Shown: in pieces, positions 44,955-54,183 of the stretch
Numbering within the stretch: position 1 is the first letter of the stretch
How the letters are laid out: each line of letters starts with the position of its first letter
Source of the DNA: Acidimicrobiales bacterium
GTDB taxonomy: Bacteria > Actinomycetota > Acidimicrobiia > Acidimicrobiales > SHLQ01
Direction of reading: 5' to 3'
Length of the DNA: 64,000 nt
NCBI GenBank assembly: GCA_020628865.1
Contig: JAHDEJ010000009.1
Span: forward strand, 9,132-73,131
The notes under the pieces: model-generated
What the model was told of the DNA's origin: nothing
Databases searched by the model: none
Seen by the model: only the letters and a program-made list of their open reading frames with translations
Position numbers and translations under genes: made by a program

Positions 44955-45815
44955 CTATTGCTCGGGCACTTCAATCTCCTCGATCCTCTCGACCTCCACA
45001 ACCTCCTCGGTCTCCTCGACCTCTTCGGTCTCTTCGGCTTGAGACTTCGTCTTGCGTAAGTGTGCGTTCCCGCTATCGAACGCGGACTTGGCGAGTCGAT
45101 ATGCGAATACGAGTGCGATCAAGGCCACGTCGATCCAGACGACCTTTGCGGGACTGGGTGTGGATTGCGCCAGGCTGTACCAGCAGACCACTAGCGATAT
45201 CAGAAAGAACCAGAAGGTCACCTTTCGTCGTACGCCGAAGCTGCTCTCGGCCGTGCCGCCGAGGGCGTTCTGGGCAATCGGATCCCCTTGAAGCCGCCAG
45301 TTCACGATGTCCCAGAGCAAGTAGAGCCCCATTGCGGTCGCGACGAGGATTGCCTCTGGATTCGAGTCGGCGAATTGGTTCCTTGGTTCTGCGAGTTCAG
45401 ATGCCATCAGATAGACGCCGAGCATCGCGACATCCAGAAGGAACAGAATGAACATAAGGTTGACCAGCCGAATTCTCAGTTTCGGCTTGTTCTTGCTCGT
45501 GTGGTATCCGATGAACGATGTCACCGTTAGCGAGAGGGCCACTGCGTAGTGGGTGATTGATGCCCCGCGGTTTTCTAGCTTGACGTCTTGGATCTGACCG
45601 TCTGGTCCTTGGATCCCGTTGACTATGTCTGTCGCTTGCTCTGCCAGTCCGATGAGGATTGTCCCGGCAACGATTGAGAAGAGTATGTCAACGAACTCGG
45701 CGCCAGTCTGTTCAGTTTTCACCGCCTCTGGTTCCGTCCAGAACATGCGTCGAAACCACTCTGGGCCCTTGCCATAGATTGGTTTCGGGATCGCCGTCCC
45801 GCCGCCGCTCGCCAC
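44955..45815 (-). CDS. Six-helix membrane protein with Glu-rich tail, function unknown
   Basis: 286 residues. Six hydrophobic segments are visible (FVDILFSIVAGTILIGLA, HYAVALSLTVTSFIGYH, LVNLMFILFLLDVAMLGVYLMAS, ILVATAMGLYLLWDIVNW, VTFWFFLISLVVCWYSLA, WIDVALIALVFAYRLA). A cytoplasmic C-terminal tail alternates Glu/Val/Ile (EETEEVEETEEVVEVERIEEIE), probably helical. No transporter or channel signature recognised. Confidence 0.6.
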   Translation of the reverse strand: MASGGGTAIPKPIYGKGPEWFRRMFWTEPEAVKTEQTGAEFVDILFSIVAGTILIGLAEQATDIVNGIQGPDGQIQDVKLENRGASITHYAVALSLTVTSFIGYHTSKNKPKLRIRLVNLMFILFLLDVAMLGVYLMASELAEPRNQFADSNPEAILVATAMGLYLLWDIVNWRLQGDPIAQNALGGTAESSFGVRRKVTFWFFLISLVVCWYSLAQSTPSPAKVVWIDVALIALVFAYRLAKSAFDSGNAHLRKTKSQAEETEEVEETEEVVEVERIEEIEVPEQ

Positions 45816-45905
45816 GGTGAACCTCCATACCGCCAGTCAGGACGTCACACTAGTACGGCGCGACTGATCGTGAGACTGTCACATTCCTCTCGTAGTGTTT
45901 GAAGT

Positions 45906-46589
45906 GTGACACCGCAGCTTGTGATATTCGACGCTGACGACACTCTCTGGGAATCAGAGGTGCTGTACGACCGCGCACGACAAGCCGCCGGTCTCGTGGC
46001 CGCTGAAGCGGGCATTGACTTTGGGACCTGGGATCAGTTGCAGCGAGAGCTGGATCTGAAGAACGTTGATGACATGGGCCTCTCTCCCGCGCGGTTCCCG
46101 TTGTCCTGTCGGCAAGCCTTCGAGCAGCTAACAGATCCCTCGCCCCAACCGGATGTCGCTGATCGGGTACAAGCAGAGGCAGCATCCGTATTTTCCATGG
46201 AGGCTCCACTCATGCCGGATGTGAAGTCAACACTGGAGAGATTCGCCGGTCGCTGCCCGTTGATGCTCCTCACCAAGGGAGACCCAGCCGTGCAGACACG
46301 ACGTATCGACCAGAGCGGTCTAGTCGACCTGTTTGACTATGTGATCATCGTCCCGCGCAAAGACGCCTCCACCTTTCATGCCGCGGCGCTCGCCGCAAGA
46401 GTAGCTCCCCAGTCTGCATGGTCGATCGGGAACAGTCTGCGTTCCGACGTGATGCCAGCGATAGAAGTCGGCATGACAGGAATCTGGATCGACGCGCATG
46501 TCTGGGACCATGAACGCCACGCTGGTGATACTCCACCAGGAGTCATTGCACTAGAGAGCCTTCCCGACGCTCTCGAGCTGCTCGAATAA
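45906..46589 (+). CDS. HAD-superfamily hydrolase
   Basis: 227 residues with the four HAD motifs: VIFDADDTLWESE (Asp nucleophile and acid), MLLTKGD (motif II Thr), a lysine in VPRKDASTF, and SIGNSLRSDVMPAIEVGM (motif IV). A helical cap lies between motifs I and II, so it is a phosphatase of the GPH-like type. Substrate unknown. Start GTG 45906 follows a 90-bp gap from a divergent gene. Confidence 0.85.
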   Translation: MTPQLVIFDADDTLWESEVLYDRARQAAGLVAAEAGIDFGTWDQLQRELDLKNVDDMGLSPARFPLSCRQAFEQLTDPSPQPDVADRVQAEAASVFSMEAPLMPDVKSTLERFAGRCPLMLLTKGDPAVQTRRIDQSGLVDLFDYVIIVPRKDASTFHAAALAARVAPQSAWSIGNSLRSDVMPAIEVGMTGIWIDAHVWDHERHAGDTPPGVIALESLPDALELLE

Positions 46590-46620
46590 GAGCACTGGTC
46601 GGGCACCGCTTCAACCACCC

Positions 46621-47712
46621 CTACTCGAGTCCGATCACCGTCATGGTGACCTCGTCAGTACTCGTTCCTCCAGGACCGATCACTGTTAGCGACAGAACGT
46701 AGTCGCCGGGGATTGAGAATTGGATGCCGAAGTTGGGTGTGTCGTACGTCTTGTCCTCCCAGATCCAGAACGATGAGGTGATCTCGCCGCTCGACAAGTT
46801 TTCGAACTCGACCATCTCCCACTGACCAAGGGTCAAGGCCTTCCCCATCGTGTCGTTCGGCGGCCTAACGCCAATGAGGGCGCTAGGTGGCGGAACGTAG
46901 ACAGTGAGATCTCGTTCGTAGGTGTCAGAACCTCCTGGCCCGACAACAGTCAACGAGATCGTGAATTCGCCAGGATCGTCGTAGCGGCGGGAGTTTGTGG
47001 TCCCTGATGTGTTGTCGCCGTAGTTCCATGTTGCGCTGTTGATCTGCCCAGTCGACTGATCGTGAAACGCAACAGTCGTACCTATTGGCACCTCGGAAGC
47101 GCTCAGGTCGAAGACAGCCGTCGGAGGTTCGTGCGTGACCCGAATGATCGTCGATGCAACGTCCGAGCCGCCAGCACCAGAGACCTCAAGTTCTGCGGTG
47201 AACGTTCCAGCAGTGTTGTAGCGATGCGTCGGCGATGCACTGGCGACGGTAGTGCCATCACCAAAGCTCCAAGAGCGAGCAGAGATGTCTCCGACCGACA
47301 AATCGGTGAATGTCACAGACTGTCCGACGAAGATGGCTGTGGAGGTGACTGAGAAGCTGGCGTCCGGTGCTGGCGGTCTTGGTTCCACCGTCTCGGTTGA
47401 CGATGGTTTGGCTGGTTGTTCCAACACGGTCGTTGTGGTGGTCGACTCAGTCGTCGTCGTGTCGCGCTGCGGGTCAGTGGATGTCGTCCCGGCTGTCGTT
47501 GGCGGCGCCGAATCCTCCTCTTCGCTATCGGGTTCGAGCTGTTCTTCGGCGCCAGCGCTGGCGCCACCGCCGGTTTCGGACGATGAAGGCCACGGCAAGA
47601 TGTACCCGATCACGGCCAACAACACGGCTAGGGCTGCGGCCAGCCACCAGCGTGCGAGGCCGCGCTGTTCGGCTGGCGTATCAGCGAAGAATGGTGACCT
47701 CTTACTCGACAT
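46621..47712 (-). CDS. Membrane-anchored protein with three PKD domains
   Basis: 363 residues: N-terminal helix (WWLAAALAVLLAVIGYILPW), an acidic Thr-rich linker, then three PKD repeats marked by SWSFGDGTTVASASPTHRYNTAGTFTAELEV, TWNYGDNTSGTTNSRRYDDPGEFTISLTV and a third with FWIWEDKTYDTPNFGIQFSIPGDYVLSLTV. PKD domains are extracellular beta-sandwiches for adhesion or protein contacts. No catalytic domain is attached. Confidence 0.85.
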   Translation of the reverse strand: MSSKRSPFFADTPAEQRGLARWWLAAALAVLLAVIGYILPWPSSSETGGGASAGAEEQLEPDSEEEDSAPPTTAGTTSTDPQRDTTTTESTTTTTVLEQPAKPSSTETVEPRPPAPDASFSVTSTAIFVGQSVTFTDLSVGDISARSWSFGDGTTVASASPTHRYNTAGTFTAELEVSGAGGSDVASTIIRVTHEPPTAVFDLSASEVPIGTTVAFHDQSTGQINSATWNYGDNTSGTTNSRRYDDPGEFTISLTVVGPGGSDTYERDLTVYVPPPSALIGVRPPNDTMGKALTLGQWEMVEFENLSSGEITSSFWIWEDKTYDTPNFGIQFSIPGDYVLSLTVIGPGGTSTDEVTMTVIGLE

Positions 47713-47962
47713 AGAGCTGCAGCATAAGCCACGCCAGCCCGGTGGTCCTCGTTGTGCTCCTGGGTCACAAGAAAGCGATCGTTTCTACCTACGCACCAGG
47801 GATCAAGCAGCTCTGGCTCCCTAGAACCACCTCTAAGCTCGGTTGATGGTTCCGCATTCGGAACGGACTTGACTTCCTCACACCTCTTTCGCCGACAGTC
47901 CTCAACTTGGCGGCGGACCAAGTGTTTGCGCAGCTACCACGGGCTGAGCAAGGATCGCTCCA

Positions 47963-48433
47963 ATGATGCCTCAAGATCGATCTACGACCACACCTGACGA
48001 AGCTCGTCAGGCTGCACTAGCCGAGCTTCAGACCACGTGGGGACATCAGATAGATATCTCCCCAAACAACTACGGCTCGATCTACTTGAGTATGGAGACT
48101 ACGTCAGTCCTGTGCCGATTCGAACAACTGTCGCTAGGGCACACGGTCGTGGAACTCGAGTCACCTGTTCTCCTCGATTTCGTCCCACCACCGGGCTTCT
48201 ACGAGATGCTGTTACTTCACCAAGCACGCATCGAGTTCGGCTCGTTTCAGATCGGAGCTGGCATGGAGGCCGACCAGATCATGCTCACCGTCAACGGACG
48301 ACTGTTCGCGGATGGACTTACCAGCACACATCTGAAGCGGGCGATCTCGATGATCCACCGTTCGGCGAAAGACCAGATTGAGATACTCCAACGCATCACA
48401 CCTCCGCTTGGCGGATCGGGCCCCTACGGCTGA
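47963..48433 (+). CDS. Hypothetical protein, YbjN-like fold possible
   Basis: 156 residues, alternating strands and helices without signal sequence: IYLSMETTSVLCRFEQLSLGHTVVELESPVLLDFVPPPGFYEMLLLHQARIEFGSFQIGA. The pattern resembles YbjN/type III chaperone-like sensory folds, but no motif proves it. An adjacent second Met codon (47966) could also be used. Confidence 0.5.
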   Translation: MMPQDRSTTTPDEARQAALAELQTTWGHQIDISPNNYGSIYLSMETTSVLCRFEQLSLGHTVVELESPVLLDFVPPPGFYEMLLLHQARIEFGSFQIGAGMEADQIMLTVNGRLFADGLTSTHLKRAISMIHRSAKDQIEILQRITPPLGGSGPYG

Positions 48434-48529
48434 AGCTGCAACCGACCACCGAACGCAACATCGAAGTCGAATCGAGCACGTTCGTGCGACGGAGGCTGTC
48501 GGCTGGCTATCAACCAGCACGCTCGCCCC

Positions 48530-50114
48530 TCAATCGGCTTCCTCCCATTTGGTAGCGCCGTCGATCTCATTCGCTTCGAGAGTTTCTATTTGCCAGGTGG
48601 CGTCGGATTCGTTGCGGACGGCGAAGAGGAGCCGTCGGCCGTCGGTGCGGATGTTGACGAGGCCGTAGACGAGGTTGTCGACGATGAGGGCGCTTGCGAG
48701 TGGTTGGTTCTCGGAGAAGTCGTCGTCGTTGTCGGTGTCGAGCACGACCCGGGAGCGGCTAACTCGCGTCGAGCCCAGTCGATTCTGTTCTTCGCCGGTC
48801 GGGTGGCCCCATTGTTGGGGTTGGTTGTATTCGACGAGTCGTTCGGTTCGGCCGAATCCGTAGGAGCGAGCCATTTCGGTGTTGTAGATCAAGGGTGCCT
48901 TGATTGGATGTCCGGTACGGACGACTCGGCTTGTGAGAGCGGTCGCACCAAGTAGTTGCGGCCTTGGATGGTCATGACTGTTCGAGTCGCCCGATGAGAT
49001 GATCGTGGCGAGCGGCGATGTCATCGCGAGGAAGTCCCAATCAACATGGTGTGATCCGTGATGGCAGGCTTTGGCCACGTCGACCGCCCATTGCTCGCGG
49101 ACGGCGTTGGTTGGGATCGGTCAGCCCGTTGATGTGGCGGAGAACTGCCCGTTGGGCTTTGTCGTTGAGGTCCCCGGCGAGAAGGAAACTGCGGTCGCCG
49201 TAGTCGAGCCGGAGGCTGACAGAGTGACCGTTCTTGTTCTCTCCACCGTTGCCGACATCTTCCAAGCCGGGGACTCCTGCGATGTCGGCTTCGATCGGGC
49301 CCAATACCGAGATGGCCACGTCGCTCCCGGATCCGGGGGTGCCGGCGAATCCGGCTAGATGGCCGGTCAGTTGGGACACCCGTTCGAACTGGGTTGGCGC
49401 ACCGGCCATTGTTCGGCTGGCGAGTGCCCGCTCGACTGTCGTTCGCCATCGTGGTGTGAGTCGGGGAACGCCGCCGGTTCCGTCGACGGCGGCTTGTGCG
49501 GATGTCCGGTCGTCGATGAGATCAACGAAATGGCCTTGACGCTTCTCGCCGAGGCCGTCGGTGCCGGACGTTCTGGGGCTGAGCCCAGGGTGTATGAATC
49601 GTTCGACTGTGGTCTGGTCGGTGTCGAGGCCGACCCGTTCGTCGCCGGCGCTCAGCAGATCGCTGAGTCCACCAAAATGGTCTTGGTCGGCGTGAGAGCA
49701 GACCATCACGTCCAAGTTCACCTGGGTGGGTGTCGACCGGTCGGTGCGGTAGTCCTTATGGAACTTCCAATCGACAAAGTCGGCGGCGTTCCGTTTGGTT
49801 GGCTGGAAACGGCGAAGGTTCCCGCCGTCGATCATGATCTGATGACCCTCCGGGGTCACGATCAGAATCCCGTCGCCTTGTCCGACATCAATGATGTAGA
49901 CCTCGAGCAGCGGATTATCCCCCAACAAGGCCCCATCGATCACGCCGACCCGGCCACGCGCCGATACCCGCACTCGGCCGCCGCCAACGTTGTCGTCAAG
50001 GACGCGGACTCGGTCGCCCCACAACAGATGACAACCATCGGTCAACTCGACCGAGTCGGCTGTGATCACTTTGTCCCAATAGTCGCCTCGGACTGGTGCA
50101 GGCACTCTGTCCAC
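48530..50114 (-). pseudogene. ComEC-like MBL-fold hydrolase, broken by one frameshift
   Basis: Two minus-strand frames together encode one protein of about 525 residues. The 5' part (50114 to about 49115) has VYIIDVGQGDGILIVTPEGHQIMIDGG, CSHADQDHFGGL and SFLLAGDLNDKAQRAVL; the 3' part continues with AVDVAKACHHGSHHVDWDFL, the fourth metal motif. Removing one base of the GGG at 49113-49115 restores a continuous reading through TDPTNAVREQWAVDV. Such MBL proteins are soluble relatives of the competence nuclease domain of ComEC. It may be a real pseudogene or a sequencing error. Confidence 0.75.
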
Positions 50115-50199
50115 CTCTCACTCGCGCAACCGTTCTCGAACTTTGTTCGTGTGGCTCGCCTCGAATCTGTCGCGACGCCCACCAACCCGGGCAAGGCGT

Positions 50200-50577
50200 T
50201 CAGGTTTGGGTGAAGGTGTCGAATCCAGCCAGGGTTGCGGCCCAGTCGGCGCCGCCGGTGGGTTGTTCGACGAGATGCCACAACAGTTCAAGTTGGCTAC
50301 TCGCTGGGTTGTAGTGACCGGCCCAAGCAGTAATCGAACCGCTGGCGGTGAACGCCACCACGAAACTCACCGCATTCACATCGACATTGCCGACAAGTGG
50401 ATACGTGCTCGTGTCACCAACCGCGCTCGTATACGACCCGGTTATGGTTCCGTCGGGGGCAGCATCGAGGGTCATTGTCGAGCCGAGCTCGTTCACCCAC
50501 GTACTCGACAACGCCTCCGCCGGCCCCGAACCCGGACTCGACGATGTCGATCGTTGGAGTGCATGTTCAACACGCAT
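50200..50577 (-). CDS. Avidin-family biotin-binding protein
   Basis: 125 residues. The barrel matches streptavidin closely: WVNELGSTMTLDAAPDG (N23, S27 equivalents), ITGSYTSAVGD (Y43, S45, V47, G48), SITAWAGHY (S88, T90, W92), LLWHLVEQ (W108) and DWAATLAGFDTFTQT (W120, D128). The streptavidin W79 position appears to be Phe (VVAFTAS). A 25-residue Ser/Pro-rich N-terminus has no signal peptide, unlike secreted avidins. It is 85 bp upstream of the MBL gene on the same strand. Confidence 0.85.
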   Translation of the reverse strand: MRVEHALQRSTSSSPGSGPAEALSSTWVNELGSTMTLDAAPDGTITGSYTSAVGDTSTYPLVGNVDVNAVSFVVAFTASGSITAWAGHYNPASSQLELLWHLVEQPTGGADWAATLAGFDTFTQT

Positions 50578-50737
50578 ATTTAGTTTCCGCCTTCTTCATC
50601 GACCCACCGATAACCGCATCACCCGGTCTAGAACGCCACGCGGCACTCCGTCAAGCAACTTTGCTGGCTCGTCATTCGCTTCAGCTCACTCGTCGATCGG
50701 CTGGGGTATGCGACAAGAGCAGCGTAGATGATGTTGG

Positions 50738-50773
50738 GACCGGCCCCCGGAGGTGGGCTCCGGGGGCCGGGTC
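50738..50773. terminator. Strong GC-rich hairpin
   Basis: GACCGGCCCCCGGAG and CTCCGGGGGCCGGGTC form a 15-bp stem with one bulge around a 5-base loop. It lies upstream of the avidin gene and may end transcription coming from the small gene at 50868-51017. Confidence 0.5.
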
Positions 50774-50867
50774 TTGCGGCCGTGAGGTGGGTTCACGTCC
50801 GTGAGACATCTTCGACGGTAACTCGCCAGTCGGGCGGGTTGAGTCGTGTCGGGTTGGGTGAAAGTAC

Positions 50868-51017
50868 CTACGACGCCCGATTCGCCCTCGGGTTGGTGGC
50901 CCATAGTTGTTTGGCGCGTTCGCCTGCGAGCTGGGCTTTCAGCTCTCGCAGCCGCAGGCGGTCACGAGCCCATCCACCTGCGACAACACAAATGACAACG
51001 AGCTTCACGGCCGCCAT
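50868..51017 (-). CDS. Small single-helix membrane protein (49 residues)
   Basis: From ATG 51017: MAAVKLVVICVVAGGWARDR followed by an amphipathic charged helix (RLRELKAQLAGERAKQLW) and a short tail. Hydrophobic N-terminus plus basic stop-transfer and coiled-coil are typical of real small membrane proteins. Coding support is limited to this composition. Confidence 0.4.
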   Translation of the reverse strand: MAAVKLVVICVVAGGWARDRLRLRELKAQLAGERAKQLWATNPRANRAS

Positions 51018-51210
51018 CACCGATGGTAGGAGCCCGTCGTCGCCGGTGAACTATCGGACGCGATGCCGAAAGGGGCACGCCGGCTGCGGGAGCGTGGCGC
51101 TTGGATTCTGTGTACGGCGACGTTCTGGCTAGCGTGGCCGGTGCTTGGTGTCGACGGCGTAGTTCCGGTGGGTCGGACCAAGCGCTACGCCACAACCAAG
51201 ATGAAAGCAG

Positions 51211-51597
51211 GTGTCCGAACGTATGGATGCTGAACACAAAGCCAAGCTCGCCCAGGGACGTAACGACGCGCGGGCGGTGAAGAACTATCTCGAGTTCCTC
51301 GAAACCCACAAGCCAAAACGCGGCCGCAAGCGCACGGCCGAGACGATCAACCGGCGTTTGCAGACGATCGAAGCGTCGTTTGAGGAGGAGGGGGTGTTGC
51401 AGCGATTGGCCATGATCCAAGAACAACAAGATCTCGCCGACGAGCTCGCAGCACTCGAGGATCAGCCCGACGGCTCTGAGTTCGAGGCGGCGTTTGTGGA
51501 GGCGGCAGGCCGGTATGCGGCCGCGAAGGGCTTGTCTCGCGGGTCGTTCCGACAGATGGGTGTATCGGCTGAGGTTCTGCGGCGGGCGGGCGTCTAA
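51211..51597 (+). CDS. Helical hypothetical protein of a common actinobacterial type
   Basis: 128 residues; the ATG at 51223 is an alternative. Charged helical middle (RRLQTIEASFEEEGVLQRLAMIQEQQDLADELAALE) and a C-terminal region FEAAFVEAAGRYAAAKGLSRGSFRQMGVSAEVLRRAGV. Proteins with this layout are common in Actinobacteria; the C-terminal segment looks like a small helix-turn-helix. Followed by a terminator. Confidence 0.65.
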   Translation: MSERMDAEHKAKLAQGRNDARAVKNYLEFLETHKPKRGRKRTAETINRRLQTIEASFEEEGVLQRLAMIQEQQDLADELAALEDQPDGSEFEAAFVEAAGRYAAAKGLSRGSFRQMGVSAEVLRRAGV

Positions 51598-51654
51598 GCT
51601 CGACCGCGGTTCGGGGTATCGCCGTACACCCGAACCGATCAACTACATGCTTGG

Positions 51655-51686
51655 AGACCCCGGTGCCCCGCCTGGTACCGGGGTCT
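51655..51686 (+). terminator. Hairpin terminator after the 51211 gene
   Basis: AGACCCCGGTGCC / GGTACCGGGGTCT stem of 13 bp (one mismatch) with a 6-base loop, 57 bp after the stop codon; a weak TCTTCC tail follows. Confidence 0.6.
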
Positions 51687-52040
51687 TCCGCGTCGACACC
51701 GGTGCATTTGCGGGTCCGGTCGGGGTCCGACCCGTAGCTGTGAGCAAGAAACATCCGCCGGACGAGTCGGGCCCCGCCTCGTATCCCAATGGAGGAGCCA
51801 CCGAGCGTAGCGTGCTCGACGCCGCGGCTTCAAGCGGCCGCCACCGAGCTCCGTAGCGTTAGCCGTCCCTGCTCATCTGGTTGATTCACCGAGAAGCTTG
51901 CCACTCAACCGGTGGTGGCTTTCAGGCGCTTGTGGCTGCGGGTCCGTAGCTCTCGTGGGTGTGACAGTTCGCAGATTCGAACCTCCCTCGCACAGCTATT
52001 GCGGGTGAGGCCAGTGGCGGTTTCGTCGAGGCTGCACAAC
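51687..52040. other. Intergenic region without a recognisable gene
   Basis: Separates the terminator from the 3' end of the protease operon. No coding frame could be supported and no repeat was seen. Confidence 0.6.
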
Positions 52041-52682
52041 CTATCCGACGTTCCTGTCGCGCTCCGCTGACACGATCAACTCGCCTCGGGCGAGCGTTAT
52101 GTTGTTCAGGTCTTTGAGCTCGACGACGACCTCGTCCGGAATGTCGGTGAACTGCGGCTGCATTCCGAAGCGGAGAAGGTCAGAAAACGGGCTGTCGCAC
52201 CCGATCGCTCCGACCACGCCTGCGTCGCCGCCTTCGCTTGCAGATAGCAGCCGAAAGTGTCCGAGCTCGGCGACCGCTACGTTTCGTAGTGTGGTGCATC
52301 CATCGAAGACGAACACCTCAACGAGGTCACCTTCAACGGGACGAATCTCGATTGTTTCTGACCCTGCCACTTCGTCGTTAGGGAAGCCCTGCATCTCGGT
52401 GACGACCCAAACTGTGTCGATTGCATCTTCAATCTGCATCTCATCCGCAGGGTCCTCCGTCCCAGCACTTGCCGCTTCTTCGAGTGCACGACTGCTAGCA
52501 CCACCGGACTGGGCAACAGTCGGTGCTAAGCGTGATGTTGCTGGGTTGGTCTGGACTTCAGAGGGATTAGGCCTGTCAGCAGACAGGATGACGAGAAGCA
52601 CGAGTCCCGCACAGCTGATCCCAACCGCGATGCGAACAGCTAACGAGGAATCGGTCTGAGGAGGACCGCCGCCCGGTGCCAT
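52041..52682 (-). CDS. Membrane-anchored secreted protein, last gene of the protease operon
   Basis: 213 residues from ATG 52682. One membrane helix (VRIAVGISCAGLVLLVILSA), a Ser/Ala/Glu linker, then a beta-rich domain (DTVWVVTEMQGFPNDEVAGSETIEIRPVEGDLVEVFVFDGCTTLRNVAVAEL...IGCDSPFSDLL) with two cysteines that may pair. It starts 14 bp after the serine-protease stop. A role as inhibitor or partner of the protease is possible but unsupported. Confidence 0.6.
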   Translation of the reverse strand: MAPGGGPPQTDSSLAVRIAVGISCAGLVLLVILSADRPNPSEVQTNPATSRLAPTVAQSGGASSRALEEAASAGTEDPADEMQIEDAIDTVWVVTEMQGFPNDEVAGSETIEIRPVEGDLVEVFVFDGCTTLRNVAVAELGHFRLLSASEGGDAGVVGAIGCDSPFSDLLRFGMQPQFTDIPDEVVVELKDLNNITLARGELIVSAERDRNVG

Positions 52683-52696
52683 TCGGCGCGCTCGCA

Positions 52697-54130
52697 CTAG
52701 CCCGTCTCGACTGTTACGCCCAGTTCGGTCTCGACGAAGGCGATCCTTGAGAAGAAGACCGAGTAGGTCTGCACGGGGTCGCTGTTGCTGCCGGTTGCAA
52801 CACCACTGCAGGCGGAGAGAATTCCTTCGGCGCGAACTGCGGTGTTCCCCATGAGGGTGAAGACCGCCGCGCCGCTCGCGCCGCCAACCACATTCGTGCA
52901 CGGTGTGCCGACTGATCCACCGGGTAGTCCAATCTTGAGCAGGACGAAGTGGTTCACCTGTGTCGAAACTCCATCGATGCTCATGGGGCCCGAGTAGTAC
53001 CCGTCGACGATGCCGCAGTAGAAACCCGCTCCGAAGTTGCGAGCGCCAGTGCATCGTGTTGACTGGAGATTGTGAGCGCCGCGGTTGACGTCCATCACCG
53101 GCACGAACCGATTAGAGCCGCGTTTCCAGATGTGGTGACTGGCCTTGCCTGACGGGATCTGAATTTCGCCTGCGTCGGCGGTCGTCCCGTCCGTGTAGAC
53201 GTTTGATACATAGCTGCGAGGACCGCCGTGCTCCGCGATGGTGGTTGAGCCTACGACCGTTCCGAAGCCGGTGGAGTCGATGCAGTGCCCAGCGGTAGTT
53301 AAGTTCACCCGGTTCATGGCTGGGTTGTCGACCATGAACGCTGTGTGGCAATTCCCTAGGGCTGAGGCCGTAGACAAGCCGCCCCTTAGGTCGTGTGAAC
53401 TTCCGCCACAGTGATAGCGCTTGTTGCAGTGCGTTCCGACTGGCAGAGGCTCGACTCGCACTTCTGCGTCGCTGCCGTATTGGTCCGCGAGTTCGATCGA
53501 CAGTCTTGGTGGAGCGTCAGGCGAGACGATTGCGGACACGCTATTCGTCCTGGTGTCGATCAGGGTCCCAACGGCTGGGAAGTCCTGTCGAATGCGTCGG
53601 GACAGGTCCTCGAGGTCGTCTAGCGAGTGTTCAACCGGCTCGAAGGTCACTGGGTTCGTCGACCCAAGCCGCGTTGTGCGGGCCTCAAGGTCAGGGAGCG
53701 ATCGAACCTCTGAGAAAGCCACGACCACGCCGCCCGAATCGGAGACGAAACTCCCGGCGTAGCCATCTATTGAGCGGAGGTCCTGAGAGAGAGCAGCAAG
53801 TCGCGCTTCTTGATTCAGCCGCTCACTGACGATCTGTTCCTCCTGCTTTGTCAGCGGAATCGAGTATTGCATCCACGTCGCTAGACCCTGCTTAGTCTGG
53901 ATGAGACGAAGCAGCATCGCGGCGTCAGTATGGAGTCCATACTGCTCTCGGAGCCACTGCCAGTAGCCAAGATCGCCCAAATTGGGTAGATCGGCTTCAA
54001 TGTCAACAACCTCAGCCTCTGCCGTCGGAGTGCTCTCGAGTTCGAGAGCCGATGCGATCGTCGAGGACAGGAGGGCGAATACGACCAGGCCCATCGCAGC
54101 AACCGCTCGCCAACCTATTGCCGTTCTCAT
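52697..54130 (-). CDS. Secreted S1 (alpha-lytic-type) serine protease with pro-region
   Basis: About 477 residues from ATG 54130. Signal peptide, a helical pro-region of about 200 residues, then the protease: TTAGHCIDS (His), a DAGEIQI aspartate, and GGASGAAVFT (Ser in G-x-S-G). Pairs of cysteines (NCHTAF...AGHC, STRCTG...YCGI, TPCTN...SACSG) fit the disulphides of the S1E/streptogrisin group. GASG replaces the usual GDSGG. It follows a membrane-anchored gene in a four-gene minus-strand run. Confidence 0.85.
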   Translation of the reverse strand: MRTAIGWRAVAAMGLVVFALLSSTIASALELESTPTAEAEVVDIEADLPNLGDLGYWQWLREQYGLHTDAAMLLRLIQTKQGLATWMQYSIPLTKQEEQIVSERLNQEARLAALSQDLRSIDGYAGSFVSDSGGVVVAFSEVRSLPDLEARTTRLGSTNPVTFEPVEHSLDDLEDLSRRIRQDFPAVGTLIDTRTNSVSAIVSPDAPPRLSIELADQYGSDAEVRVEPLPVGTHCNKRYHCGGSSHDLRGGLSTASALGNCHTAFMVDNPAMNRVNLTTAGHCIDSTGFGTVVGSTTIAEHGGPRSYVSNVYTDGTTADAGEIQIPSGKASHHIWKRGSNRFVPVMDVNRGAHNLQSTRCTGARNFGAGFYCGIVDGYYSGPMSIDGVSTQVNHFVLLKIGLPGGSVGTPCTNVVGGASGAAVFTLMGNTAVRAEGILSACSGVATGSNSDPVQTYSVFFSRIAFVETELGVTVETG

Positions 54131-54183
54131 TGCGTCACCTTCCACCCATGCGTATTTCGAACCGCGTCGACCGGATCTTGCTC

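Noticed and set aside
44648-45001. 117-codon minus-strand frame
   Set aside because: Arg/Pro-rich, no conserved pattern, overlaps the end of the membrane protein gene.
52683-53054. N-terminal extension of the 52041-52682 protein
   Set aside because: The extension is an Arg-rich shadow of the serine protease; the shorter start gives a normal membrane anchor.
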